A stretch of DNA of 64,000 nucleotides. It comes from Dromiciops gliroides (lineage: Eukaryota > Chordata > Mammalia > Microbiotheria > Microbiotheriidae). A program made the translations under genes and the position numbers. The stretch covers positions 61,258,532 to 61,322,531 of the forward strand of contig NC_057861.1 in NCBI RefSeq assembly GCF_019393635.1, given 5' to 3'. Below are positions 1 to 11,325 of the stretch, one piece after another. The notes under the pieces were generated by a model that searched no databases, was not told where the DNA came from, and worked only from the letters and a program-made list of their open reading frames with translations. How positions within the stretch are numbered: the stretch's first letter is position 1; the number at the start of each line of letters is the position of its first letter.

Positions 1-260
1 ACTACCTCCCTGGCTCCAGGCTCCCTATTACCTCCAAGATTAAATATAAAACACTCTTTTACTTTTAAACCCCTCTTACCTTTCCAGTTTTCTTATTCTT
101 TATCCTCTTCCATGTATATACTCTTTGATCCAACTACCCTGGCTTCCTTGCTAGTCTCATACATGGTCATCCCGTGCTTATAAAACGCTTTTCCCTCCTG
201 AAAGAGCAAGGTGAGAAAAAATGTCCTGCTTCCTCCATCTTTCCCCTTGTCCTGCTCATT
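1..260 (+). repeat. L2 LINE fragment
   Basis: Pyrimidine-rich sequence with the wording typical of the L2 3' region (a 'cctccaagattaaata' phrase followed by 'aaaacgcttttccctcctg'). It is cut by the window edge. Assigned by eye and strongly diverged. Confidence 0.5.
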
Positions 261-705
261 CAGTGGCATTTGCATAACTTCTTAAGTTGCCTGGCCCAAA
301 GGCAGCTATTTTTGATAACTCAACAAGTTCCTGGTTGAAACAGCAGCTGCCACCAATTAACCATGATGTAAGAAATTGTTTTTCACTACTCATCTCTGCA
401 ACCCTCAGCCTCCCACCTGCATTCCCTTCATGCCTGCCTGGATGAAATAGCTGTGCCTAGCAGAAATGGTGAAAGCTCTCAGGCCACTACATCCCAGGAT
501 CTCAGAGCTAAAGAGGTCCTTAGAAACCTTTGTGCTCAAGTGCCACATTCTCCAGGAAGGCTCCCTGACTTCCCACTTGAGCCCAGCTGGAAGCTCTCTC
601 TCCCAATCTCACATTTTTTCAGGGAATTTTGTAAGGCCTCAGCTTCCCTCCCAAAACCACCATTGTTTAGTCCAGGGACCTAAGGTACTGCACCCACTCC
701 CTTAT
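261..705. other. No recognisable feature
   Basis: Single-copy-looking sequence. Two overlapping open frames of 76 and 83 codons (453-717) have no recognisable motif, no Kozak support and no homologous neighbour. Confidence 0.4.
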
Positions 706-905
706 AACAATAGCTAGCATTTCTATGCCACTTTAAGATTTGCAGAGTACTCATGTGATCTTTACAACAACCCTGGGAGATAAGCGCTATTATTACCCCC
801 ATTTTACAGATACTTGTCCAGGGTCATACAGCTAATAAGTGTTTGAGGCTGGATTTGAACCAAGGTCTTCATGACTTCAGCTGCTCTACAGCTTCCACTG
901 GGATA
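706..905 (-). repeat. MIR/MAR-type CORE-SINE, old
   Basis: The plus strand shows the reverse of the CORE: 'attattacccccattttaca', then 'ggtcatacagctaataagtg', then the degraded tRNA-like head. Diverged, with no TSD seen. Confidence 0.65.
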
Positions 906-1164
906 AGTAGCTGCCTCATCAGCTTCTCCTTTAAGGGGCCCCTCTGTTCTGGACTCAAGTGTGGTCCATACTGGATTCAGTCCTATGTTAGCCTAAATAC
1001 TTGGAAAAAGAATCAGACTCCTTTTTCTCCCCTTCCTAGGATCATTGCATACCCTACCCAGGCATCTAGTTGGAGGAATGGGGAGAGGGGATTCTTAAGT
1101 CTTAGGTTAGGCTCATGTATAGGATCTCCCCAAATGGCAAATAGGAAGGTACTCATTATACAAT

Positions 1165-1425
1165 GGGCAGCAAGCTAGGTAGTACAGTGGATAGAGCACT
1201 GGGCCCTGGAGTCAGGAAGATTCATCTTCCTGAGTTCAAATATGGCCTTAGACACTTACTAGCTATGTGACCTCAGGTAAGTCACTTCACCCTGCTTGCC
1301 TCAGTTTCCTCCTCTGTTAAATGAGCTAGAGAAGAAAATGGCAAGCCACTCCAGTATCTCTGCCAAGAAAACTCCAAACGGGGTCACAAAGGGTCAGACA
1401 CATCTGAAAAACAACTGAACGACAA
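1165..1425 (+). repeat. Long CORE-SINE with RTE-like tail
   Basis: tRNA-like head, CORE ('gtaagtcacttcaccctgct'), then a tail reading 'aatggcaagccactccagta' and 'ggtcacaaagggtcagacac', ending in '(aac)n'-like sequence. That tail resembles BovB/RTE LINE 3' ends, so this SINE was probably mobilised by an RTE and not by L1. Other copies start at 23797, 30973, 44441 and 56342. Confidence 0.8.
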
Positions 1426-1469
1426 TATGCAATGTGAATCAGCTATGGAAAAATAAGGTTAGGTCTAGA

Positions 1470-1625
1470 AGCAAGGACCTTAGCTCAGCTCCTACTTACC
1501 AACCATATGTTCTTGGGCAAGCACTCAACTTCTCCCTGTTTCTATTTCTTCATCTGTAAAAGGAGAGACTTGGACCAAAGGGAACCATGGGTCTCTTCCA
1601 GCTCCAAGTCCATGGTCCAATGACC
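1470..1625 (+). repeat. THER1/MIR-like SINE
   Basis: Contains 'cttgggcaagcactcaactt', 'cttcatctgtaaaaggagag' and the usual THER1 ending of 'gtctcttccagctccaagtc'. Confidence 0.65.
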
Positions 1626-1772
1626 TAAAAGGATCCTCTAACTCAACCCTTTTTTTAATTAAGAAAATGAAATCCAGAGGAGAAGTGACTTGCCCAAGGT
1701 CATATAGTTATTCTGTTAAAGCTAGGACTTAGAGCCCAAGCATTCTGTCCACTGTACCACACTGGAGCCTCC
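1625..1772 (-). repeat. MIR-like SINE fragment
   Basis: Reverse CORE: 'gaagtgacttgcccaaggtc' followed by 'tctgtccactgtaccacac'. It abuts the preceding SINE in the opposite orientation. Confidence 0.55.
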
Positions 1773-2072
1773 AGGTTCAGGATGAAAATTACCCTGTGTT
1801 ATCAGAAGCTATAGCTCTGTTTCTGAAAGTGATCTATCTCCTCTGAAGCATATGGCAGCTTCCACCAGCCAGTTCCCTCACTCTTTGTCTCTTCCCCCAG
1901 CCATCCTGATACCTTCTCCATGCCTGTGCACCTAGAAAATCCCCCTTGCACAGTTCTACTGCGATCCATCTATGTGGGTGTCTCTTCTACACATGCAAGG
2001 TTAGGACCTTAGTCTGTCTAGTCAGTTAGATACTTGTTACACGTTCCTTCCCTTGGTATAAGAATAAATGTG

Positions 2073-2220
2073 GGAGCAGCTAGGTGGCACACTGGATAAG
2101 ATACCAGCCCTAGATTCAGGAGGACCTGAGTTCAAATCCAGCCTCAGACACTTGGCACTTACTAGCCGTGTGACCCTGGGCAAGTCACTTAACCCTCATT
2201 GCCCTTCAAACAAAACAAAC
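2073..2220 (+). repeat. WSINE1/MAR1-type CORE-SINE
   Basis: Head 'gcagctaggtggcacactgg' (A box), B box 'gagttcaaatcc', CORE and a short A-rich tail with CAAA units. A perfect 13-bp TSD, aagaataaatgtg, sits at 2060-2072 and 2221-2233, so the ends are exact. Confidence 0.95.
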
Positions 2221-2233
2221 AAGAATAAATGTG

Positions 2234-2580
2234 ATAGTATTATGTCCTTATGCTAGAAAGAACCTCATGAAATCACATGATGCAGTCCTCCGCCTTCATT
2301 TGTACCATAAATCTTGGCAATGTAAAACAGACTGCATAAAAATTGATTTATTAAGAAAAAAAAGAAAAGAAACCCCCCTTGTTCCTATTACCATCTCTTT
2401 GTTCTCCCTCGGTTTATGGGAAAAGGTCTCAGTGATCTTATCAACTCCTAGTAGAGGATGAAATCCCTTCTCCCACCACCCCAAAGTTTCAGGCCAGAGT
2501 GCCCCTTCAAGCTGCCAACTTGAAGCTTAGTCTGCCAGGCCTCTCCAAGATTTCTACAATCAAAAGCCTCAGGATACTCA
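2234..2580. other. No recognisable feature
   Basis: Unassigned sequence with an A-rich run near 2355-2375. A 76-codon plus frame and a 62-codon minus frame overlap here without recognisable motifs. Confidence 0.35.
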
Positions 2581-2584
2581 GAAT

Positions 2585-3158
2585 TGTGTCAAGATAATGG
2601 AATGTGATAGATGAGATTTAGCAGATACTCAGGGGCCCACCTGGAGACTGGTTTAAACTGATTGAATTGGATAAGGTGACTGACTGCTGAATGGATTATT
2701 GGCTTACTTCCAGTTTACCGGATTGTAAGCACATCTGGCTGGTACTTAGGGGTACTTAGGAAGGTGATTGTTCTCAGAAGCTAAGAACTTTGAACTTTAC
2801 ATCTAGAACACCTTCAGGTCCAGTGAACCAATGAATTTGAATGACACTAGCCAATCAGCTTGAAGAACCTCCCATTTCTGGGAGGGGAACAGGAAAGAGG
2901 AAGCGGACGCTGGCGAGAGAGCTCAGCCTCTTTTTGGTGCGAAAGATCATTGTGGTGGCAGAGAACTTCAGAAGTGGGAGCTTAGGAAGGTTAGGATTGC
3001 CAGGTTATGGGAAATCTGTTCTCAATCTTTCTCTTTCTTTTACTATCTTTCAATAAAGCCTTAAAAAACCTAAACTCATTTATCAGTGATTTTAGTCAGT
3101 TTCCCCCCAAAACTGGGGGGATCGATTAGAACCTACATTTAGAATTTTAAATTACACA
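2585..3158 (+). mobile_element. Solo LTR, ERV1-like (fossil)
   Basis: A 574-bp solo LTR opening with TGTGTC and closing with TACACA, with a polyadenylation signal near 3050. It shares its full length with the LTR at 14103-14672. Flanks gaat/ggat fit a 4-bp TSD with one difference. The 4-bp TSD suggests a class I (gamma-like) retrovirus. No internal region remains. Confidence 0.8.
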
Positions 3159-3162
3159 GGAT

Positions 3163-3985
3163 GGTGTGAAAAGACATACTTAGGACTTCAAGACCACTGC
3201 CCCTGGGTCAGCAGACCAAATGACTCCAGTGATGCATTTGAAGACAACACTAAAAAAAAAAAAAAAAGCAAAATCAATGTTGTTTCTGGGTGATTGATTT
3301 TAAATGTTTTCACCTTTCTGTTAAGAAAAATTAATATAAAAAGCAGAAATTAACATTTCTGTGGGTCACTATAGCTATTAGTTTTGCTTTTCTGTATGTT
3401 TTAAGGGATCTTCTATTTAAGTGTAAGGGTGTTCGACTTGTAGAATTGAGTCCAGACAAAGAACACCCTTGAATCCATTCATCAGTTCCATTTGGATCCA
3501 TCTATCAGTTTAAACCAAGACAATTGCAAGGAGATTGTGAGGCCCCGCTGGTCCATGTCCTTCTACCACTGAGCTGTTTCCTATGTTAACCTACCCACTC
3601 TCACCCTTGCGTCTTATATATACAACCTCTGACCATGTGCTCTGTGGACCCCTGTCCAAAGCCCCTAGACTCATCAACTCCCTAAAAAGCCAGTCTCAGC
3701 CAAGCATCTCCCCTGCTTTTTGCTGTCTAGATATCTTTGTGTTTGGGGGAAGTAGAATCTATCCTTGCTGGGGTTTTCCCTGCCTTAGGAGAATCCTCAG
3801 TCCCCTAAAAGTCCAAATATTCATCCCTTTTCCCAACTTCTTTTTTTTTATTTTCAGTTCCAAATTCTCTCCCTCCCTCTATCTCCTCCCTTAGCCACTG
3901 AGAAGGCCAGAAATCATATGCCCATTATACACAGGAAGTCACCAAAAACCACATTTGCACTTTAACCACGTCCCAATGTCTTTCT
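3163..3985. other. No recognisable feature
   Basis: Contains a 15-A run near 3252. I see no coding or repeat signature. The 103-codon plus frame at 3583-3894 is low-complexity towards its end and matches nothing I recognise. Confidence 0.35.
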
Positions 3986-3989
3986 TTCT

Positions 3990-5130
3990 TCCATCCTTCC
4001 TGTCATCCAGGACTCCGAGCCATCTTTGATTCTTCATCCTCTCTCACCTCCCCCCATCCAAGAAGTTGCCAAATTCTGTTTATTCTATCTCCATGACATT
4101 TCAGCCATTATCTTCTTCTCTCCACTCATGAGGCCACATCCTAGGTGGTGGACCTTATCATCTCTCACCTGGACCATTAAATAACCTCCTAATCAGCCTC
4201 CCTGCCCCTTGTCTCTCTCCTCTCCAGTCTTTCAACCATATCAATATCCTTAAAACCTACATCTCAGGGGCAGCTAGGTGGCGCAGTGGATAAAGCACTG
4301 GTCCTGGATTCAGGAGGACCTAAGTTCAAATCCAGCCTCAGACACTTGACACTTACTAGCTGTGTGACCCTGGGCAAGTCATTTAGCCCTCATTTCCCCA
4401 CAAAACAAACAAACAAACAAACCTACATCTGACCAAGGCTCCAAAAGCTTCAGTGATTCTCTTTTCACTCTAGGATGAATTTGGCATTTAAATCCCTCCA
4501 CAATCTGGCTCCAGACTCTCTGGAGCCAGACTCACTTCATATTACTTGCCTTTATGCATTTTCCATTCTAGACAAATAGCCTTACTTGCTATTCCCATAC
4601 ATTGCATATAATTTCCCAGCTCCCTGCATTTGCACACTCTACCCCCTATTCCAGAGTGCTGGAAATCCTTCTATCTGCTTTCTGGAACCCCTCCCTAGCT
4701 TCCTTCCTTCTAAGCATAGTTTAGGTCCTGCCTCCTACATATTTTTCCTGAGTGCTCTCTCCCACACTGGAATTATTTCTCCCCTTCTCACCCCCACAAT
4801 GACCTCTCCCTCCTCCCCCAGGAAAATCAAAGACTTTTGCCCACAGGGACTGGTTTGATTTTTATATTTGTACCCTCCTTGGCTTCCTTCAGCTAAAATC
4901 CTGCCTTCTAGAGGAAGCCTTCCCTTAATGCTGGTAATTTCCCTGTGTGGGTTACCTCCAATTTGTCCTGTATGTGGATTGTACATAATTGCTCTCCCCC
5001 ATTAGATAGACTGTGATCTCTTTTTGAGCAGGGATTGACTTTTGCCTTTTTCAGTATCACCAGCACTTAGCCTTGTGCCTGGTACACAGAAGGCACTTCA
5101 TAAGTGTTGATTGATCTTGTCATATTCTAC
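3990..5130 (+). repeat. L2 LINE, 3' part
   Basis: Runs through the L2 3' region to the diagnostic end: 'gactgtgatctctttttgag', 'cttagccttgtgcctggtac', 'cataagtgttgattgat'. A younger SINE splits it at 4267-4418. The open frames here are chance. Confidence 0.8.
4267..4418 (+). repeat. WSINE1-type SINE nested in L2
   Basis: Near-consensus head 'gggcagctaggtggcgcagt' with a (CAAA)n tail. TSD aaacctacatct at 4253-4264 and 4419-4430. Clearly younger than the L2 it interrupts. Confidence 0.95.
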
Positions 5131-5289
5131 TCGGGGATTTTTTTTAACCATATCTATGAGCTCATCAATTTGGGGAATTCTTGATAAAGAAATTCCCTCT
5201 AACCAATCTGCAAATTACTCAGAGAATTTCCTGAGGCACTGAAATGTCATGAGCCTTGCCCAGGGTGAACTGAATGACACAGACACTAA

Positions 5290-5680
5290 AAAATGCATTC
5301 TCTATTCCAGACAAACTCATCTGCTAGCTGTTCCCTGTATGTGACATTACATCTGTTACCTCTGTGCCTTTGCCCAACTGGTCCCCCCTGTCACGAATGC
5401 ATCCCTACCTCACTTCTCCTTGGAATCCCCAGATTCCCCCAAAGTATAGCTCAGTTACTACCTCCCACACAAGCCTTTCTTGATTCATCCACCAACCTCT
5501 CCCTCACCAGGTATTTTTAGAATTCCTTTCCTTTTGAAATTACTTTATATAATTATTTATACTGTCGAATATAAGCTTTTTGAGGGCAGGGAGCATTTTG
5601 TTTTTCTCTCTGTATCCCTGGTAGATACCAGGCACAGTGCCTGGCACATAGTAAGTACTTTATAAATATTTGTTGAGTCA
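5290..5680 (+). repeat. L2 LINE 3' end
   Basis: Ends with 'cttttt gagggcagggagca' wording, 'cacagtgcctggcacatagt' and 'ataaatatttgttgagtca', the canonical L2 terminus. Confidence 0.8.
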
Positions 5681-5689
5681 GAGCTCATT

Positions 5690-6590
5690 TGATCCTGACA
5701 AACACTGTGAAGGTATTGTTTTAATTATACTGGAAAGGCTCAGAGTGGGTACCACAGCCAATCAATGTCAGGGCTTTAGTCTCTTGATTTTTAGGGTTGG
5801 TTTCTCTCCATTGCCCTGCCCTAGAATGGCTGGCTTGAGCTGGGTTCTGGGCTTTCAGATAGACTAAGATCTGGGTGAGATTGAGCTGGGCTCTGGTCTA
5901 GACTGGGCTGTGACATGGACTGTGCTAGGTTTGGCAGAATTGGAGGGAAAATAGGTTGCCTCCCTTCCTGGTTCTTCTTGTTCCCTCCTTTTCTGTCAGT
6001 TCATTCTGTCAGGCATTCATAGCCTTAGATGAACCAAGTATATTTAAGGTGCACTGCCACTTTAAGTGTTCACCTGCCATTTCAAGGTTTGTGAATTCTG
6101 GAAGAAACCAAAGATTACTGTTAAAGTTTTAAAGTTATTTTTAAATTGATGTATATGTGTTAAAATTGTGTTAAATTTGTAATTGTGTTAAAATTGGAAA
6201 AGCAATTGGCGGTCTTAACAAAAACAGGTACTTTAGTTGTTTCCTCTAAGAGACAGAGGAAAGCATAGGAAGCTGGTAAATCATTAAACAGAAAAGGGCC
6301 TTCTAGACTTTTTTTTTTAATTTGTAAACTTGCCAGGAAAGAGCCTGTTACAAGGAATGGTTTTGCTGAGTATTTATAAGGTTGCTAATTGTATAGAAGT
6401 AATTTCTAATGATTGATCTTTACACCAGGATAAAGTTTAAACCTGAGAAGAATGAAGGAAAAACCAAGCAACATATGTGTGTGTCCTGGTAAATCTTTTT
6501 TTGCTCATTGCAATTTCATGAGAGTAGAGGTTTGCTATTTAAGATAAAATATTTTGGGACTGTAATTTATATTGTTTTGAGTTTTGAATT
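5690..6590. other. No confident feature
   Basis: The first 100 bp faintly resemble a MIR-like SINE. The rest is AT-rich and unassigned. It may belong to the retroviral remnant that follows, but I see no boundary. Confidence 0.3.
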
Positions 6591-6599
6591 TAGGTATAA

Positions 6600-7920
6600 T
6601 TGTTTGGATGGTTAAGCCAGTAATCCAAGTACTGGAGAGAGTGCCACAAATCAATGCCACAAGAGGGAAGGTGTTGCTTACAGGTGGAGATATCTGGGAA
6701 AAAGCCAAGGACAATTTTGGACTTAATCCGAGGTAGGCTCCTTTTGGCTCATTGTGTTCCTACTGAATAGGAAATGTTTTCCCACCTGACTATCCCTGAA
6801 TTTGGCTATTATTGTATGACTGGTGGTCACTTGTAACTTTTACCTGAAATCAAACAGAGCTAAGAATGTTTTATCCTGGTCTCATAATCCTGTCCCTGCT
6901 TTTTCTTTTATAGCAGATTTCTACAATCAGAGCAAGTAGTCAGTAGAAGAAATGAGCACTATGCAAGTATGTAAGATCTTACTGTTTTCAGTTTAAATGT
7001 GTGGTCATTTGATATGTCAAACAAGGTATATTAGTATTCAGGTTTGTCATCTTCCTGCTAATGTTCATATGGTATTATGGTAAGGTTAAATTAACTGGGT
7101 ATTTTTCTGGTTTAGAAGAAAGTGAAATTCCTCCCCATTGCAGATGAGAGGGAGGATGGTAACTAGGAAACATAGTTATGCATTTTAGGTTTTATCATAT
7201 GTCTGCCCAGTCAGATCTCTGTTACGTACTGCCAAGGGCACCAAGCTACCAACTCCGTATTACAAGGGAATCACAGAGCAGACCTTGCTACTGGAGCAGC
7301 TGCCAGCTCCATTCACTGGTCAACCCTAGCCCTGGTCCCCTTGCACCCTATTGTGCCCCAAAGTTATTTCCCCTTCCTATAACAAGTTGGAGATTATAAA
7401 TCTTTAGCGTTAACTACCAACTGCTTAAACCTATATGTTATCTTGGGCTATTTGGATTATAGAGTAAAAATGTTATTGCCTCTTCTCATATTAAAGTCAG
7501 AAGAGGAACCTGGGATCATTTTCTTCGGTGGGTCTGAAAAACTGCTGCCCTCGCTATTCCTTTTGTTGGATAACTTGAACATGAAGCTATGCTTACAAAT
7601 TTAACTTTGGTAATGGAATAAGTTTCTAATTTTACTGCATTAGGGTTACAAGAATTGCAAGAGTGCCTTAACTCTCTGGCAAATGTGGTCCTGGACTGAG
7701 GCGGAGTCTATATGGTTCAGAACACCTCCTGAAGTTTGAGCTGCCATACAGAGATTACCTGGATGGCTGAAACTGTTCACAACTGCTTGCTTCGTCCAGT
7801 TTTTCATGGAACCCTTATATTTATTCTGTATTAGGGTCCCTGTTGCCTCTTGGTCTGTTTGTAAATCATTTGTGTTTTGTGTTGTGGTTCTTGCATTTCT
7901 AACACTAGTTCCTACCTCTC
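6600..7920 (+). mobile_element. Endogenous retrovirus remnant, env region (fossil)
   Basis: Around 7630-7690 the plus strand shows the leucine-rich heptad stretch typical of a gammaretrovirus-like envelope transmembrane subunit, followed by a hydrophobic membrane-anchor-like stretch near 7800-7910. The left boundary is uncertain. The element is old and broken, with many interruptions. Confidence 0.55.
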
Positions 7921-7924
7921 CCTC

Positions 7925-8366
7925 AATTCATAAACCCCCGTGGGCCCCTACTTCGCCCCCCCTCAACAGGAAGCAGTAACAGAAGAGATGATCTTCGTCC
8001 TTTTTCCCAATTTGTCAAAATTTCCTGACCCATCCATAACCTCCCGGAGGTTTCCAACACTGCACCTGCATCCATGTGGGCGTCCATTAAAACAGCAAAG
8101 AACCCAATCCAGGGCATCCCCCAGACTGTAGGGTCTTGCCAACAGGGCAATTCCTTTCTTCCCTTTTCAGGAAAAAAAAGAAATCCCTCAGGGTAAATCA
8201 CTTGATCCCAGATCAACGAGAAATACCCCCACTCGCTTTGGTGAGCCGGCCGAACTCCCAAATGAGCCAAAAACCTGGGTGCAGGAGTTAAAGGCAGATC
8301 CCAAACTTACCTTAATGAGATCTCACCCCACTGAGTCTGGGACTTGAAGTCACACGGGGCACCAAA
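7925..8366 (-). mobile_element. Endogenous retrovirus leader and gag start (fossil)
   Basis: Directly beyond the LTR end at 8367 (minus sense) lies a primer-binding-site-like stretch at 8347-8364, then a leader, then a 115-codon open stretch that I read as the start of a gag matrix region. This orientation opposes the env remnant on its left, so the locus is rearranged or made of two elements. Broken and incomplete. Confidence 0.55.
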
Positions 8367-9005
8367 TGATGTGGGCTGGAATTTGGGGTCAAATTGTGAG
8401 TCTTCCCAAAAGAATTACAAGATTCAGTGACTCAGTTTCCCAAGTTTCATTGCAATACTGTGGGTGACCACAGTGGAAAGGTATCTCTCAAATAAGGAAA
8501 GGAAAGACAGTTAAATTTATAGTATGGACAAATTGATTATCAATCTCATTATAATAATCTCCACCTTGGGGAGGTACAAAAAAGGGCCTGTCCTTCTCAT
8601 TATAATATTCTCCACCTCTGGGAGGTACAGGGGAGGGCTTATCCTAATTTGGAGTTCCTGGGGTCCTAAGCCAACCCCTGAGGTGGGTACCTTTTTCTGT
8701 GAAGGTGTGTTTTGGGGGTTTACATGTCATAAGGTGAATCTGGGGACAAATGTGGCCTTTTCTGCCCATGGCTAGTTTCAAAACATCTATTAGAATTTCT
8801 ATAGGTTGTCTTTTTCCTTTATTGTTATTTTGACCTGATCCGCTCTGGTCCGTTATGGATGTTGATCACTGTGGGTACAAGAACCTAGCATTTTGACTTG
8901 TAAGTTATCCATTAACTGGGGTCTGACTCCATTTTAGAGCTAATACCTGAATTATAGCTTGGGTCTTGGGTTTTTCTATTAACCCTTTTTTCACCTCCTA
9001 CATCA
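8367..9005 (-). mobile_element. LTR, ERV1-like (fossil)
   Basis: A 639-bp LTR on the minus strand. It starts TGATG at 9005, has a poly(A) signal-like site near 8450, and ends CATCA at 8367, next to the leader. Its relative at 35353-36010 has clean 4-bp TSDs. It inserted into the CR1-like segment that continues at 9006. Confidence 0.75.
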
Positions 9006-9009
9006 CTTA

Positions 9010-9545
9010 CTAGTACTTACCGGTCATCACCAATGGGACAAGTTTGATTCACTCTGTATCTGTCCTGGATTGCTGGTAGAAGCTCTGGGTCCTAGAAATG
9101 GCAAAGAGATAGCCTCAAGCATGGGGACTAATGTTTCTGGGAGATCTAAGTGGATCCTCTCCTGTTTTGATATGGATGATGGGTTGAGGGCCTAGAGTGG
9201 TCAGGAAAAAGAGGAATACTTGTAGTTTTTAGGACCTCGGAGACTCAATCCCCAAAGCTGCTCATTAGAAAAATCACACAATTACCACTCCCTAAGCAGC
9301 TCAGCTCCCTGTGGGTCAAGGAGCCCTGATAATGAGAGGTCCAAAAATGGAATAAATAAACTATCTCATGGCGGGGGCGGGGGGGGGGTAAGTTACCCAT
9401 CACTAAAGCCCTTCATTCAGAGAATGGATGACTACTTACCTGGATTGTTGTAGACAGGAATCATGACTTTGAATGGAGATTGGATTAGATGACCTCTGAG
9501 ACCCCTTTAGGTTATAATAATCTATACATAAATGAGTGAACTTCT
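9010..9545 (+). repeat. CR1/L3-like LINE 3' region
   Basis: The last 200 bp match the CR1 ending style ('ggatgactacttacctgga', 'ggattagatgacctctgaga'). The whole segment aligns by eye with 47118-47690. A G-run interrupts it at 9369-9387. The next 170 bp (to 9715) look like a second tail of the same family. Confidence 0.6.
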
Positions 9546-9718
9546 TGGAAAGTAATGAGGTTCTCATGATGGTAGATCCCCAAACAGAATCTCAATAACC
9601 ACTTATCAAGTATATTTTAGAGGAATTTCCTTCCTTCCTGAAGATAGTAGCTAAACTAAATGATCTCCGATGTTCTTTTCAGTTCTAATAATCAATGGAC
9701 CTGACTAGGAAGACTCAT

Positions 9719-10150
9719 GGGGGCTGCAAGGTGACATAATGAATAGAGCACTGGCCTGGAATCAGGAAGACTAGAGTTGGAATCCAGCCTCAGACACTTA
9801 CTAGCTGTGTAATAAAAGGTATATTTGATCAAGTCCTTTAATGGCTTTCTGCCTCAGTTTCCTCATCTGCAAAATGGGGATAAAAATAGCACCTACTTGG
9901 GGCAGCTAGATGGCGCAGTGGATAGAGCACTGGCCCTGGATTCAGGAGTACCTGAATTCAAATCCGGCCTCAGACACTTAATATTTACTAGCTGTGTGAC
10001 CCTGGGCAAGTCACTTAACCCCAATTGCCTCACTAAAAAAAAAAAAAAAAAAAAAAGCACCTACTTCACAGGGCTTTGATGACCAAATGATATATTTACA
10101 AAGCATTTGGTACATAGTAGGAACCAAATAGATGTGTGTTCCCTTTCTCT
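9719..10150 (+). repeat. Older CORE-SINE carrying a younger SINE
   Basis: Head 'aatgaatagagcactggcct', CORE, then 'ctcatctgcaaaatggggat', resuming after the nested copy with 'tcacagggctttgatgacca' and 'acaaagcatttggtacatag'. Confidence 0.75.
9899..10055 (+). repeat. WSINE1-type SINE, poly(A) tail
   Basis: Inserted in the older SINE with a perfect TSD agcacctactt at 9888-9898 and 10056-10066. The tail of about 22 A residues points to L1-driven insertion and a fairly recent age. Confidence 0.95.
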
Positions 10151-10169
10151 TCCCTCTTCCCTTATATAC

Positions 10170-10435
10170 AGTAGTGAAACAACTGGGTGACACAATGGAT
10201 AGAGCAACTGGCCCTGGCATGAGAAAGAGCCAAATTTTAATCCAGCCTCAACATTTATTAGCTGTGTGACTATGGACAAGTCACTTAACCTCTTGCTACT
10301 TCAGTTTTCTCATCTGAAAAATTGAGACAATAATAGCATCTACCTTGTTGTGAGGATCAAATGAGATAAATTTATAAAGCACTTGGCAATGCCTGATCAA
10401 TAGTAGGCACGTAATAGAAGTTTATTTCCTTTCAT
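10170..10435 (+). repeat. MIR/MAR-type CORE-SINE
   Basis: Head 'acacaatggatagagcaact', CORE 'ggacaagtcacttaacctct', and MIR-style tail 'ttgttgtgaggatcaaatga'. Confidence 0.75.
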
Positions 10436-10477
10436 CCTTCTCCGTCGCAGAAGGTATTTAAACTTTGCCTAGATGAA

Positions 10478-10655
10478 TGCTCATAGTGTAAAGGGAACTT
10501 GATTTGAAGCCAGAAGAGCTGGTTTTCTATCCCAGTTGTGCTTCTTATTGACCTTGTACAAAATTCCTTTATGAACCTCAGTTTCCCCATCTGCAAAATC
10601 AGGGGGATGGCATAGATAATCATTGACTCCTTTACAAGGTTAAATTTTATCATCA
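10478..10655 (+). repeat. THER1/MIR-like SINE
   Basis: Shows 'gaagccagaagagctggttt' and 'ctcagtttccccatctgcaa'. Diverged, with no TSD. Confidence 0.55.
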
Positions 10656-10659
10656 TATG

Positions 10660-11325
10660 GGGATTCCTGCTCAGATATGAATGGAATTAAATATCTTCTG
10701 GGTTTCCTCCAAGGTTTCAAAGATGGTAACCAATTCTGCCAACCATCTGGCCCTGGGATTCCAGCTTTCACACTGAGTGTGTTACCGCTGTCCCTTCTTT
10801 GTGCTCCAAAGCGGGCAGGATATATTCTGTGCTCCCTACTTAGTTCTGATCACTAGGTTGTATGGCTTGAGGAAGTAAGGCTTCAGCTACTAATGTAGCT
10901 TCCTGGTGGCCAAAGTACAAAAGCTGGAGGCAGCTAGGTGGCGCAGTGGATAAAGCACCAGCCAGGTGCTTTTATTCAGGAGGACCTGAATTCAAATTCG
11001 GCCTCAGACACTTGATGCTTAGTAGCTGTGTGACCCTGGGCAAGTCATTTAACCCTCATTGCCCTGGGGGGAAAAATATAAAAGCCAATCCATGAGGAGA
11101 GAGGATTTGCTCTCGCTTAGGCTTGCCCAGCATACCAGCATGGCCAACACAGAAGTAGGCAAGCTGTGTTCAACTGAATCAATGCTGAACCTTTGTAGAG
11201 TTTCTTTTCTATACTATAGTTAAGTAAACCTCTTTTATTAACCATTAGAGGCTCTACAAGTATCTCATTTCATTCCAATTCCAAACCTCAAGCACCAAAC
11301 CAGTTTGAATCAGGACTAGCTTACA
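10660..11325 (+). mobile_element. Possible solo LTR (fossil), split by a SINE
   Basis: Before the SINE insertion a TATA-like 'acaaaagcc' stretch would have lain about 160 bp upstream of 'aaacctcttttattaacc'. That is an LTR-like promoter and poly(A) arrangement. No TSD or terminal match found, so this call is tentative. Confidence 0.3.
10925..11079 (+). repeat. WSINE1-type SINE
   Basis: Near-consensus body with a small local duplication of 'aggtgctttt' in the head. Short A-rich tail. Weak TSD aaaagc at 10919-10924 and 11080-11085. Confidence 0.85.

Noticed and set aside
2073-2150. A tRNA gene
   Set aside because: A and B boxes are present, but the sequence continues into the SINE CORE and tail, has a TSD, and recurs throughout the window.
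9369-9387. A G-quadruplex-forming promoter element
   Set aside because: A single G/C-broken run inside a decayed CR1-like LINE, with no gene nearby.
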